DNA of 64,000 bases from Proteiniclasticum aestuarii (lineage in GTDB: Bacteria > Bacillota > Clostridia > Clostridiales > Clostridiaceae). The notes below the pieces were generated by a model that saw only the letters and a program-made list of their open reading frames with translations, ran no database searches and was not told the origin of the DNA. The stretch's first letter is position 1. Every line of letters starts with the position of its first letter. The position numbers and the translations under genes are program-made. The stretch spans positions 496,001-560,000 of the forward strand of contig NZ_JAFNJU010000001.1 of assembly GCF_017368455.1 (NCBI RefSeq). Reading direction: 5' to 3'. This document shows, piece by piece, positions 55,419-63,865 of this stretch.

Positions 55419-56882
55419 TTATTCCTCCTCGAGGCTCTTCAGATAATCCAGAAGGTCGGATTTCTGAACACGGTTCACACCACTATGCTCGATATCAAAA
55501 CCTGGATCGATCTTTTCGCCATATTCTCTTTCCATGACTTCAATCACTCTAGGCTTACAGAATTCTCCCTGACACCATCCCATACCGGCACGTGTCCTTC
55601 TTTTCACGCCATCCACAGTCTTCACTTTGATTCCCCGATGAAGGGCATCCACGATTTCATCTTCTCTCACCTGCTCGCATCGGCAGACGATTCGATCCTC
55701 GCTACCCAAGGGCAGCTCGATGAATTTCTTGACATCCTTCAGGGGCTTCAGCGGTTTCTTTGTGACAATGGGTTCTCTGTAAGGATCGAAATCCTTGTTC
55801 TCTTCCCATTCTAAGCCCGATTCCTTAAGAATACCTATAACCATTTCTGCAATGGCTGGTGAGGATGTGAGTCCAGGAGACTGAATTCCAGCAACATTGA
55901 TAAAGCCTTTCACATCCGTCTCCTCAATGATGAAATCATCTGTTGAGCTTCTGGCACGGATGCCTGTAAAGCTTCGAATGAACTGCTTCGGATTGATTTT
56001 ATCATAAAGCTCCTTTGTCTGCTCCAGGATCTTCGCCACACGCTCTATATGAGTGGATGTATCGTCACGATCCGCGTCATCATTGGCATCTGGCCCGATA
56101 AGAAGATTTCCATAGTAAGTGGAAGCCACAAGAACACCCTTCCCGAGTTTGGTGGGAAGCTGGAAGATCACGGTGTTGATCGGATCTCCTGTCCCTCTTG
56201 TGAAGAGAATATACTCCCCGGACCTTGGAAGAATCTTGAAGTCGTCCACGCCTACCATCTGGGAGATCTTGTCCGCATACACCCCAGCCGCATTGACCAC
56301 GTATTTTCCTTCATACTGACCTTTATCTGTAGTCACTTTGAAGACATCTCCTGCTTTCTCTATGGCTGTGACTTCATTCTCCAGTTCAAGGGTCACTCCA
56401 TTCTTGATGGCATTCTCCGCCATGGCGATGGCCATTTCATAAGGTGAACAGATTCCGGCTCCTTTACAGTAGAGAGCCCATTTCACATCATCTGTGAGTT
56501 CCGGTTCGATCTTTCTGATTTCCTCGGGTCCGATGATGGATAAATCATCCAGCCCGTTTTTGATTCCGTTGGCCATGAGCTTTTCCAGGGGTTCCTTGTC
56601 GTCCTCTTTGGTGATGACAAGGGACCCGGTTTCCTCAAACCCGAAATTCAGCTGACGGTCCAGCTCCTTGAACTGAACTCTGCCTTTATAGCATAATCTG
56701 CCTTTCAGTGCTTCATGCTTCTCTGCATAGCCTCCATGGACAATGGCACTGTTGGCTTTTGTCGCACCCATGGAGACATCGATTCCCTTTTCCAGAACCA
56801 GCACTTTCGCCTTCGACTTCGATAGCTCTCTTGCGATGCTCGTTCCCACAATTCCCGCTCCGATGATAATTACATCATACAT
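55419..56882 (-). CDS. FAD-dependent oxidoreductase with BFD-type 2Fe-2S domain (GlpA-like), copy A
   Basis: 487 residues. N-terminal DAO-type FAD domain (IIGAGIVGTSIARELS, then GATKANSAIVHGGY) and C-terminal BFD-like 2Fe-2S domain with CRCEQV and GWCQGEFCKPR. The architecture is that of anaerobic glycerol-3-phosphate dehydrogenase GlpA or related 2-hydroxyacid oxidases. The gene is transcribed separately from the glpP-linked copy B (58640-60091): a terminator (56988-57011) precedes it and a cre-like site lies in its leader. Roughly half of the residues look shared with copy B. Exact substrate undecided. Confidence 0.82.
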   Translation of the reverse strand: MYDVIIIGAGIVGTSIARELSKSKAKVLVLEKGIDVSMGATKANSAIVHGGYAEKHEALKGRLCYKGRVQFKELDRQLNFGFEETGSLVITKEDDKEPLEKLMANGIKNGLDDLSIIGPEEIRKIEPELTDDVKWALYCKGAGICSPYEMAIAMAENAIKNGVTLELENEVTAIEKAGDVFKVTTDKGQYEGKYVVNAAGVYADKISQMVGVDDFKILPRSGEYILFTRGTGDPINTVIFQLPTKLGKGVLVASTYYGNLLIGPDANDDADRDDTSTHIERVAKILEQTKELYDKINPKQFIRSFTGIRARSSTDDFIIEETDVKGFINVAGIQSPGLTSSPAIAEMVIGILKESGLEWEENKDFDPYREPIVTKKPLKPLKDVKKFIELPLGSEDRIVCRCEQVREDEIVDALHRGIKVKTVDGVKRRTRAGMGWCQGEFCKPRVIEVMEREYGEKIDPGFDIEHSGVNRVQKSDLLDYLKSLEEE

Positions 56883-56922
56883 AATTTAACCTCCTCAATC
56901 ATTGGTGTCTGCTTTTCACGCG

Positions 56923-56937
56923 ATGTAAACATTTACT
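56923..56937. promoter_or_regulatory. cre-like catabolite operator
   Basis: ATGTAAACATTTACT matches the CcpA consensus WTGNAANCGNWNNCW at all but one defined base. It lies 41 bases before the ATG of oxidoreductase copy A, close to a TATAAT box at about 56947-56953, where binding would block transcription. Function inferred. Confidence 0.45.
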
Positions 56938-56987
56938 TTTATACTATTATAACAAATAACCCGTATTCTGGATATTTTATATACAAA

Positions 56988-57011
56988 AAATGTGGGCATC
57001 AACCCACATTT
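56988..57011 (-). terminator. Terminator of the glpP-linked oxidoreductase operon
   Basis: Perfect stem AAATGTGGG / CCCACATTT with T6 tail on the minus strand, 7 bases after the DUF1667 stop. Confidence 0.88.
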
Positions 57012-57017
57012 CATTGC

Positions 57018-57368
57018 CTACATATTTCTTGTAGCTACTATATCTGCACCTGTTCCAAGTACATTCTTTATTAAAACTGTTCCCACTTTGATTGGCGCTT
57101 CCACTTCGATTTTTTCCAGCTCTCTCATGACATCGAAGTTCAGCCCCTTTGGAATATCTGTTGATGTCTTCACCGGCAGTCTCTTATGAATGCCTCCCCT
57201 GATCTTCACTGTTGACGTGATGACTCTTGTAGGGTTTGTAAGTTCCTTTTTCGCATAGGGTATACCTCTGTTGCATCCATTTCCCATGACGATGATTTCG
57301 CCGTCCGGCTTCTCATCCACCTGAAGTCTGCATCCCTTAGGACATACTATACAAATCATTTCTCTCAT
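57018..57368 (-). CDS. DUF1667 family cysteine-rich protein
   Basis: 116 residues. Four N-terminal cysteines (CIVCPKGC... and GNGCNRG) suggest an Fe-S or zinc site; the rest is a small beta domain. In clostridia DUF1667 is the third gene after a GlpA-like and a pyridine-nucleotide oxidoreductase, as here (1-base spacer), and probably forms the third subunit of that complex. No direct function has been established to my knowledge. Confidence 0.82.
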   Translation of the reverse strand: MREMICIVCPKGCRLQVDEKPDGEIIVMGNGCNRGIPYAKKELTNPTRVITSTVKIRGGIHKRLPVKTSTDIPKGLNFDVMRELEKIEVEAPIKVGTVLIKNVLGTGADIVATRNM

Positions 57369-57369
57369 C

Positions 57370-58638
57370 TTAAATCACCTCTTCCAGTGCAATGGTAAGG
57401 AGTCCATTCGCCTTCTCGAGATCCGCTCTCTTCAGCTTGATTTTCTCCATTTCTCCAGGAGCCACAACTGGTCTTCTCAGCTTTTTGATCAGCTCTCCCT
57501 CCTGGTTTCTCACAGTGATGTTCACGTCTTTGAATACATTGGAAACTCTGAACATGATTTCCTGAGACTCCATGATGTTTTCCAGTCTGATCTGCTGTGG
57601 AACGGTATAGTTCACACGATCTCCATTCTTGATTTCCGTGACATCCTGTCCTTCCTTCAGCTCATTCTTGATGAACTTGGCAGCACTTCTGCCTGCCTTC
57701 TGTCCTTCTTCACTTACAAAGTCCACCAGGTCATGTACATGAACCACGTTACCACAGGCGAAAATACCCTTCACATTGGTTTCCATGGCTTCGTTCACGA
57801 TGGGCCCTGAGGTTCTTCTGTCCAGTGCGATGCCCGCATTTTTCGTGATCTCATTTTCTGGAATCAGACCTACGGATAAGAGCAGTGTATCACATTCCAG
57901 TGTCTGCTCTGTTCCAGGAATCGGGTTTTTATTTTCATCCACTTTCTGGATCACAACTGCTTCCAATCTCTGCTTACCCTTGATTTCCGTGATGGTATGC
58001 GCAAGAAGCAGCGGAATGTCATAATCATCCAGACACTGAACGATGTTTCTGTTCAGTCCGTTGGAGTAAGGCATCAGCTCAACACAGGCTTTGACCTCAG
58101 CTCCTTCCAGTGTCATTCTTCTTGCCATGATCAGTCCAATGTCTCCTGAACCCAGGATGACAACTTTCTTTCCGACCATGTATCCTTCCATGTTGACATA
58201 TCTCTGAGCAGTACCTGCCGTGAATACACCGGATGGCCTTTCTCCAGGAATCTGGATGGCACCTCTGGTTCTTTCTCTGCAGCCCATGGCCAGGATGATT
58301 GCCCTTGTATCAAGACTCAGGTATCCTTCTTCTGTGTTGATGGCTTCCACATGCTTCACATCACCGCCGTTGGAAATGGACAGCACCATGGTATCCAGTT
58401 TGTGGTCCACATTGGTGGAATTGAGCATATCGATATATCGAACGGCATATTCAGGACCTGTCAGTTCCTCTTTGAACGAATGCACGCCGAATCCGTTATG
58501 GATGCACTGATTCAGAATTCCGCCGAGCTCCTTATCTCTTTCAAGAATAAGAATCTTCTCTACTCCTCTGTTATAAGCTTCATATGCTGCAGAAAGGCCT
58601 GCTGGACCTCCCCCTATTACGATCAAATCATACATCAT
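57370..58638 (-). CDS. NAD(P)/FAD-dependent pyridine nucleotide-disulfide oxidoreductase
   Basis: 422 residues from the ATG at 58638 (or the next codon, 58635); the long in-frame extension upstream lies within the previous gene and is not real. FAD site VIGGGPAGLSAA at the N terminus, NAD site VVILGSGDIGLIMAR (about 155) and the C-terminal GIFACGNVVHVHD FAD contact. Second member of the unit GlpA-like - this - DUF1667; it may pass electrons from the first subunit to NAD(P). The AGGGGTGAAG site overlaps the end of the previous gene. Confidence 0.85.
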   Translation of the reverse strand: MMYDLIVIGGGPAGLSAAYEAYNRGVEKILILERDKELGGILNQCIHNGFGVHSFKEELTGPEYAVRYIDMLNSTNVDHKLDTMVLSISNGGDVKHVEAINTEEGYLSLDTRAIILAMGCRERTRGAIQIPGERPSGVFTAGTAQRYVNMEGYMVGKKVVILGSGDIGLIMARRMTLEGAEVKACVELMPYSNGLNRNIVQCLDDYDIPLLLAHTITEIKGKQRLEAVVIQKVDENKNPIPGTEQTLECDTLLLSVGLIPENEITKNAGIALDRRTSGPIVNEAMETNVKGIFACGNVVHVHDLVDFVSEEGQKAGRSAAKFIKNELKEGQDVTEIKNGDRVNYTVPQQIRLENIMESQEIMFRVSNVFKDVNITVRNQEGELIKKLRRPVVAPGEMEKIKLKRADLEKANGLLTIALEEVI

Positions 58639-58639
58639 C

Positions 58640-60091
58640 TTATTCTTCACCCCTATTCTTTGTTTCCCCGACCAGTATGTAGGATCCGTTTTTATCCTGC
58701 ATGATATCTTCCAGTGGAAGATCCAGTTCTCTTGAAATGATTTCAAGCACTCTAGGTCCGCAGAATCCACCCTGACATCTGCCCATTCCAGGTCGCACTC
58801 TTCTCTTGACACCATCAACAGTCAGCGCGCCTACCGGTCTATGGATGGCTTCCACAATTTCTCCCTCTGTGATGTTTTCACATCTGCAGATGATTCTTCC
58901 GAATTTAGGGTCTTCCTTGATCTTTGCCGCTTTCTCTTCAGGGGACAGGCTCATGAAATGGGTCTGCCTTCTGGTAGGATTGAAGTTTTCCTTTTTATTC
59001 ATTTCCAGTCCGATATTTTTCAGAATCTCAGCTGCATCCTCCGCAATGGCTGGTGCAGAAGTAAGTCCTGGTGACTTGATTCCAGCGAGATTGATCAGCC
59101 CTTTCACGGATTTGGCTTCTTCGATGATGAAGTCGGAACGGTCTGACTGTGCTCTTAAACCTGCAAAGTTTCGGATGCTTTCTCTGTAGTTGATTCCCTT
59201 GATGGACTTGTCAGCAGTTTCTCTGATATAATCCATTCTCTCCTTGGTTGTTCCAATTTCATCCCTTTCCACATTATCCTCTGCATCTGGTCCAACCAGA
59301 AGATTTCCGTGAACGGTTGGTGAAACAAGAATACCTTTTCCAAGCGCCGTAGGACACTGGAAAATGACGTGATGAGCAAGTTCTCCCTGGCTCTTGTCCA
59401 GAACAAAGTACTGTCCCCTTCTTGGTCTGATCTTGAATTCCTGCTCTCCTACCATGTTCATGATCGCATCGCTGTAGATCCCTGCAGCATTGACGATGTA
59501 CTTGGTCTGGATCGGATCCAGTTCAGCATTGGCTGTGTAGATGGTGAAGACATCTTCCTCTTTCTTGATATCCACCACTTCCGTATCCAGAAGCAGTTCT
59601 ACCCCATTGACCACCGCATTTTCCGTCAGTGCAATGGTGAACTCCCAAGGTCCGACGATACCTGCACTGGGTGAATAGAGAGCACCTACTGCTGTATCCC
59701 CGATATTAGGCTCCATCTTCAGCAGCTCTTCTCTATTTAAAATCTTCTGATCTGGTACACCATTGGCATTTCCTCTGTGAAAGAGCATTTCCACATGTTC
59801 CATCTCTTCTTCCGAGAACGCCACAACCAGAGAACCGATTTTCTTGTATGGTACATCGAGTTCCTTCGTGTAGACTTCAGTCAGGTGACATCCTCTGACA
59901 TTCAGCCTTGCCATATCTGTTCCTTCTTCCGGATCATAACCCGCATGAACGATGGCACTGTTTGCTTTGGTCGCACCTTCAGATACATCATTTTCCTTCT
60001 CAATCAAACACACCTTGAGATCATACCTTGATAGTTCTCTTGCCACTGATGCTCCAACAATACCAGCACCAATGATCGCTACATCATACAT
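58640..60091 (-). CDS. FAD-dependent oxidoreductase with BFD-type 2Fe-2S domain (GlpA-like), copy B
   Basis: 483 residues, FAD-binding IIGAGIVGASVARELS, conserved GATKANSAIVHAGYDPEEG, and C-terminal BFD domain with CRCENI and GRCQGGFCGPR. It follows glpP across an attenuator of the GlpP type, which strongly suggests glycerol-3-phosphate oxidation to dihydroxyacetone phosphate. No glpK or glpF is in the window. Same architecture as copy A. Confidence 0.86.
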   Translation of the reverse strand: MYDVAIIGAGIVGASVARELSRYDLKVCLIEKENDVSEGATKANSAIVHAGYDPEEGTDMARLNVRGCHLTEVYTKELDVPYKKIGSLVVAFSEEEMEHVEMLFHRGNANGVPDQKILNREELLKMEPNIGDTAVGALYSPSAGIVGPWEFTIALTENAVVNGVELLLDTEVVDIKKEEDVFTIYTANAELDPIQTKYIVNAAGIYSDAIMNMVGEQEFKIRPRRGQYFVLDKSQGELAHHVIFQCPTALGKGILVSPTVHGNLLVGPDAEDNVERDEIGTTKERMDYIRETADKSIKGINYRESIRNFAGLRAQSDRSDFIIEEAKSVKGLINLAGIKSPGLTSAPAIAEDAAEILKNIGLEMNKKENFNPTRRQTHFMSLSPEEKAAKIKEDPKFGRIICRCENITEGEIVEAIHRPVGALTVDGVKRRVRPGMGRCQGGFCGPRVLEIISRELDLPLEDIMQDKNGSYILVGETKNRGEE

Positions 60092-60110
60092 TTAATTTCC
60101 CTCCTAACAC

Positions 60111-60164
60111 AAAAAAGAGTAACACAACGAAACCTGCCTACTGCAGGTGACTTTTGCTTACTCT
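60111..60164 (-). promoter_or_regulatory. Leader attenuator, probable GlpP antitermination target
   Basis: On the minus strand AGAGTAA (60164-60158) and TTACTCT (60122-60116) close a stem with inner hairpin ACCTGCA-GTAG-GCAGGT and a T6 tail, between glpP and the GlpA-like gene. By known GlpP action, the protein with glycerol-3-phosphate would prevent termination here and allow the downstream operon to be read. Confidence 0.8.
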
Positions 60165-60236
60165 CATACTCTTAGCATACTATTTACTTTTCTCCCTTGA
60201 TTTTAACACTTTATGACAGACTTGTAAACCTTGCCA

Positions 60237-60803
60237 TCAAAGTTTCCAGATCCCCGTATCCGTGGAAGATATGGCCGTGGCTCCGGCAGATAAGGCGGAA
60301 ATGACATCCTCCTTGTCTGATATTAGCCCTCCTGCGATGAGTGGGACGTTGGAGATGTTTGATAACATGGTTATGATCTTATACATTCCCCCAGGAAGAA
60401 CCTCGTATGTATCCGCATGGCCTGCTTCAATATACTTGATCACATTCTTCAAAGAAAGCGAATCTATAAGAAAGAACCTTTGAACGGTGATGAGACCCAA
60501 ATCTTTGGCTGCACTGATGATATTGGCCTTGGTGCTGATGATCCCGTCTGCCTGAGTGTTGTACTTGATGAATTTCGCTGCGATTTCCTTGCTGCCCAAT
60601 CCTTCAATCAGATCCACATGAACGATGGCGATCTTGCCTCTGGCTTTCACCTTTTTCACAATCTGGGCAATATCTGTGATATTTCCAAAAAGTACGAATA
60701 CAACTCTGCTTTCCGTATTCAGCGCCAGATCCAGTCCATTGTAGTCTTTCACAGCAGTCACAACCGGATAGTTTTCCAAAGCATCGTAAAACTCTTCTTT
60801 CAT
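60237..60803 (-). CDS. glpP: Glycerol-3-phosphate responsive antiterminator
   Basis: 188-residue RNA-binding regulator with TIM-barrel-like fold. It shows IVHVDLIEGLGSKE (about 71-84), KANIISAAKDLGL, the PGGMYKII segment and LIAGGLISDKEDVISALSAGATAISST, characteristic of GlpP. It should bind the leader of the following operon in the presence of glycerol-3-phosphate. The leader attenuator begins 72 bases beyond its stop codon. Confidence 0.92.
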   Translation of the reverse strand: MKEEFYDALENYPVVTAVKDYNGLDLALNTESRVVFVLFGNITDIAQIVKKVKARGKIAIVHVDLIEGLGSKEIAAKFIKYNTQADGIISTKANIISAAKDLGLITVQRFFLIDSLSLKNVIKYIEAGHADTYEVLPGGMYKIITMLSNISNVPLIAGGLISDKEDVISALSAGATAISSTDTGIWKL

Positions 60804-60989
60804 TCATTACCTCCTTATCATTGTCACATTCAATTATACATAAAGATGATAAGTTGTAAACCAATACAAGGTTATTTTATGTTTTTCCCCACAATAAAAC
60901 GGAAATATGAAATTAATATCTGAATTTATCCCCTTTAATATTATGAGATTCACAATCATTAATCTGCTCTCTTGTCCTAGGGGCATCCA

Positions 60990-62162
60990 TCAGATGGTGT
61001 ACAGCTCCACCCTTCTGCCTGATTTCTCCATGAGTTCTTTCAGCTTTTTGATCTGTTCTACCTTATAGTTGAAATTATAGGAAAATCCCGGTTCCTGATG
61101 TGCAGGATTCACCGCCGTCCCCATGAACAGCCTTACTTCAGTGGACTCATCCAGAATGAGCCTGCATAGCCTGGCGGCACCATCGGAATCAGAGAGCCTT
61201 TTCAGAAACTCCATGCTCTTCTTTTCATCATCAAAGACTTCAAGAATTCTGATGACTTCCCCAAGGGTCAGGACCCCTTCTGTCACCAGGTCCGCTCCTT
61301 CCATTGTTGCTGATGGCGGCAGATTCTTTCTCATTTCCTGGAGATCGATGTCCAGAGACTTCCCCAGCTCTCTGGATATAATGCCTGCTGTAGTCCCTCC
61401 AGCAATCACCTTCAGCCCTTCCGCTTCCATATAGGATTTCACAAACAGCGCATCATCTTCCGGATGATTCGGTGGTCCGGCAAACAGATTGAGCACTTTC
61501 TTCTCTTTGACGGCCAGACAGAGGATGCTGGCATCATCACCCGGTTTCAGATCGTAGAGGACCCCGGTGTAGCCCAGCACCTCATGGGCAAGGGTCCCCG
61601 CAGCGCTCTTCCCTAGGGCGAGATTTTCAATATAGTCTCTGATATTCTCCCACTGCCATCCGAAGTTCAGCAGCTTCCCAACACCAGCATGGACCACACC
61701 ATCGCTGATGACCGTAAGGTAATCCCCTGGTCTCATCCTAAGCTCCGATAAGTGGATCTCTTTGCCATGGATGAGCTGCCTGGTTTTCTGCGGCATGCTG
61801 AGTTTTCCGTTTCTGAAATGAAAATAGGATGGATTGTCAAACTCCACGATTCTGACCTTTCCGGTGTTTTCAGCCATGACGATGGTGAATGTGGAGTAGG
61901 CCAGTTTCCGGACTGAACAGACCGGCAGTGTTTTCGTGATGGTTTCTATGGTGTCTTCCAGTGAAGCATTCTCCTTCAGCATGGTGACCGCAATCTTCGC
62001 TGTCAGAGTAGCCAGAATATTGGCCTTGACTCCGCTGCCCAGTCCATCGGAAAGAACCAGAATCATCCCTGATTCGTTTTCAGCAGTTTCAATGTGGTCT
62101 CCGCAGAGCTCTTCTCCGTACTTGTTCAGTGACAGATGCTTCACATCCAGATAATAGCGCAT
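60990..62162 (-). CDS. SpoIIE/PP2C family protein phosphatase linked to the hydrogenase-like sensor
   Basis: 390 residues. The PP2C fold (about 1-220) has the metal motifs LSDGLGSGVKA (about 36), TVISDGVVHAG (about 160) and KPGDDASIL (about 206), so it is probably active. The C-terminal half (about 225-390) is a separate domain with AGPPNHPEDDA and ATMEGADLVTEGVLTLG, unassigned. Its ATG overlaps the end of the hydrogenase-like gene by one base. Pairing of PAS-containing FeFe-hydrogenases with such a phosphatase is a known arrangement of sensory (group C) hydrogenases. Target protein unknown. Confidence 0.85.
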   Translation of the reverse strand: MRYYLDVKHLSLNKYGEELCGDHIETAENESGMILVLSDGLGSGVKANILATLTAKIAVTMLKENASLEDTIETITKTLPVCSVRKLAYSTFTIVMAENTGKVRIVEFDNPSYFHFRNGKLSMPQKTRQLIHGKEIHLSELRMRPGDYLTVISDGVVHAGVGKLLNFGWQWENIRDYIENLALGKSAAGTLAHEVLGYTGVLYDLKPGDDASILCLAVKEKKVLNLFAGPPNHPEDDALFVKSYMEAEGLKVIAGGTTAGIISRELGKSLDIDLQEMRKNLPPSATMEGADLVTEGVLTLGEVIRILEVFDDEKKSMEFLKRLSDSDGAARLCRLILDESTEVRLFMGTAVNPAHQEPGFSYNFNYKVEQIKKLKELMEKSGRRVELYTI

Positions 62163-63865
62163 CAGCTTCCTTCCTCCTGAACAATCTCCTTCAGTCTGTT
62201 TAAAGCGATCTTCGTCTCCGCAGTGGTTTCGCCCAGAAGACTTGCGATTTCATGTGCGACTCTCATCTGCTTTTCGATGACTTTGTTCGTGATGGCAATG
62301 GTATTCTCCTTCATGGTCTGAAGCTCCTGCCTTCTGTTTTCTTCTTCGGTGATGTCCGACATGATCACCAGAATCTGATTATCTTTGGGCAGGAACAGAA
62401 TGCTCTGCATCACAATGAGACCCGCCTCCTCATAGATGATCCGCCGGTTCAGATCGTTATACCCTGAAGTTTTCACTCGACTGAATCCCTGATCTTCCAG
62501 CAGAAACTGGATCGGCAGATTTTTCACCTCATCGGCTTTCACCTTGAAGGTGATTTCAGCGGAAGGATTCATCTGCGTGATGCACAGGTCCTCATCCAGT
62601 ATGAAGATCATGTTGGGTGAATTGTAGAAAATGATGTCGTTCATATGCTCGGCTCGGGTTCTCATGAAAGGCATGCACATCTCCACATCGGACATCCCTT
62701 CCAGCACCGCCCTGGCTTTCTCTCTGCAGCTGTCATAGCCGCAGGCGCCGCAGTCCAGTTCATCCTTGGGTTTTCTCTTCCCCATGCGTCCCAGGGTTGT
62801 GAGAATCTCTTTCTCACTGAACTGTTTCTTTCTCACAGGATTTCTCATATAGGTGGTTTTGAGGTCCATGCCGGAGAAGGATAAGGTGCTCCCTTTTTCA
62901 AGCCATCCTGTTTTCACATGGTTCTTCACCAGCTGTTTCCGAAGAAATGTGCTGATGGTTTTCTTCGGTATGCAGGGACCGGATATGCAGGATTCATGGC
63001 AGGCATTGAGCTCCAGAAAGACTCTGCCCAGAGAACCGCTCCGAAGCTCTTCCAGCACCTCTTTCACCTGATCGATTCCTTCCACATGAAGAATGTCATA
63101 GCCCTTCTCCGTGAGCACGGATTCAAACCCTTCACCGATACCGCCCTTCAGGGGATACTTCTTACCCAGATCATTCCCGGAAATCTCAGGTCTATAGGGA
63201 CTCAAAGCTTCCGGATCAAGATTTCTCTCCGTAAACATCTGGCTGATCTCCTCCATGGTGATCACCGCATCCACGGTTCCTTCATTGCCGAAGGTCAGCG
63301 GTTCGCATTTCTTGCTCAGGCAGGGGCTGATGAAGACCGTATAGCTTTCCCTGTCTTCTCCTTTCACCGCCTTTCCTGTGGCAAGCATGGGCGAGACCAC
63401 CGGAATGAGATAATCCGACAGCTCCTCATAATACCGTCTGATGAAGAGATTCACGGTGGGACAGCAGCTGGAGATGGCATAGAAGGGATTCTCCTCCACC
63501 ATGAAGCGTTCATAAGCTCTGGTCACTTCGTCCGCACCGGATGACACCTCCACCACCTTCGAGAATCCCAGCTCCTTCAGCCCATGAATGAATCCTCCCT
63601 TATTTCTGTAGAATCCCGCAAAGGAAGGCGCAATCAGTGCCACCACATTTTTTTCTTTTTCAAAGGCCTTCCTGAGCTTCGGCAGGTCACTCTGAATATC
63701 TCTTGCGTTCTGAGGACAGGCCAGAAAACACTGCCCGCAGGCAATGCATCTGGTATCATCGATGATGGCCTGGTGGTCCTGAAACCTTATGGCCTTCACA
63801 GGACATGCCCGCACACATCGGTAGCAGTTCTTGCAGTTGGCTTCCTTAAAATTGATCAGCTGCAT
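62162..63865 (-). CDS. PAS-containing FeFe-hydrogenase-like sensor protein (HydS/group C type)
   Basis: 567 residues. Order: two 4Fe-4S ferredoxin motifs (C11/14/17/21 and C40/43/46/50), a shortened H-cluster domain, a further Fe-S site CGACGYDSC...MC (C372, 375, 380, 397), a PAS domain (about 408-520) and a C-terminal helical segment. All four H-cluster cysteines can be matched: SSCCP (134, 135), SPCLSKK (182) and ACHESC (289 and 293), although the third motif differs from the catalytic ACPGGC. Probably senses H2 or redox state and signals to the downstream phosphatase. GGGAGG 9 bases before the ATG. Confidence 0.85.
   Translation of the reverse strand: MQLINFKEANCKNCYRCVRACPVKAIRFQDHQAIIDDTRCIACGQCFLACPQNARDIQSDLPKLRKAFEKEKNVVALIAPSFAGFYRNKGGFIHGLKELGFSKVVEVSSGADEVTRAYERFMVEENPFYAISSCCPTVNLFIRRYYEELSDYLIPVVSPMLATGKAVKGEDRESYTVFISPCLSKKCEPLTFGNEGTVDAVITMEEISQMFTERNLDPEALSPYRPEISGNDLGKKYPLKGGIGEGFESVLTEKGYDILHVEGIDQVKEVLEELRSGSLGRVFLELNACHESCISGPCIPKKTISTFLRKQLVKNHVKTGWLEKGSTLSFSGMDLKTTYMRNPVRKKQFSEKEILTTLGRMGKRKPKDELDCGACGYDSCREKARAVLEGMSDVEMCMPFMRTRAEHMNDIIFYNSPNMIFILDEDLCITQMNPSAEITFKVKADEVKNLPIQFLLEDQGFSRVKTSGYNDLNRRIIYEEAGLIVMQSILFLPKDNQILVIMSDITEEENRRQELQTMKENTIAITNKVIEKQMRVAHEIASLLGETTAETKIALNRLKEIVQEEGS

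Noticed and set aside
54855..55814. 319-codon open frame on the plus strand
   Set aside because: Antisense to the DUF3867-like and oxidoreductase genes; composition is typical of complement reading.
62162..63865. Catalytic H2-producing hydrogenase HydA
   Set aside because: The H-domain is shortened, the third cluster motif is altered and a PAS domain with a phosphatase partner points to sensing; catalytic activity cannot be excluded but is not supported.
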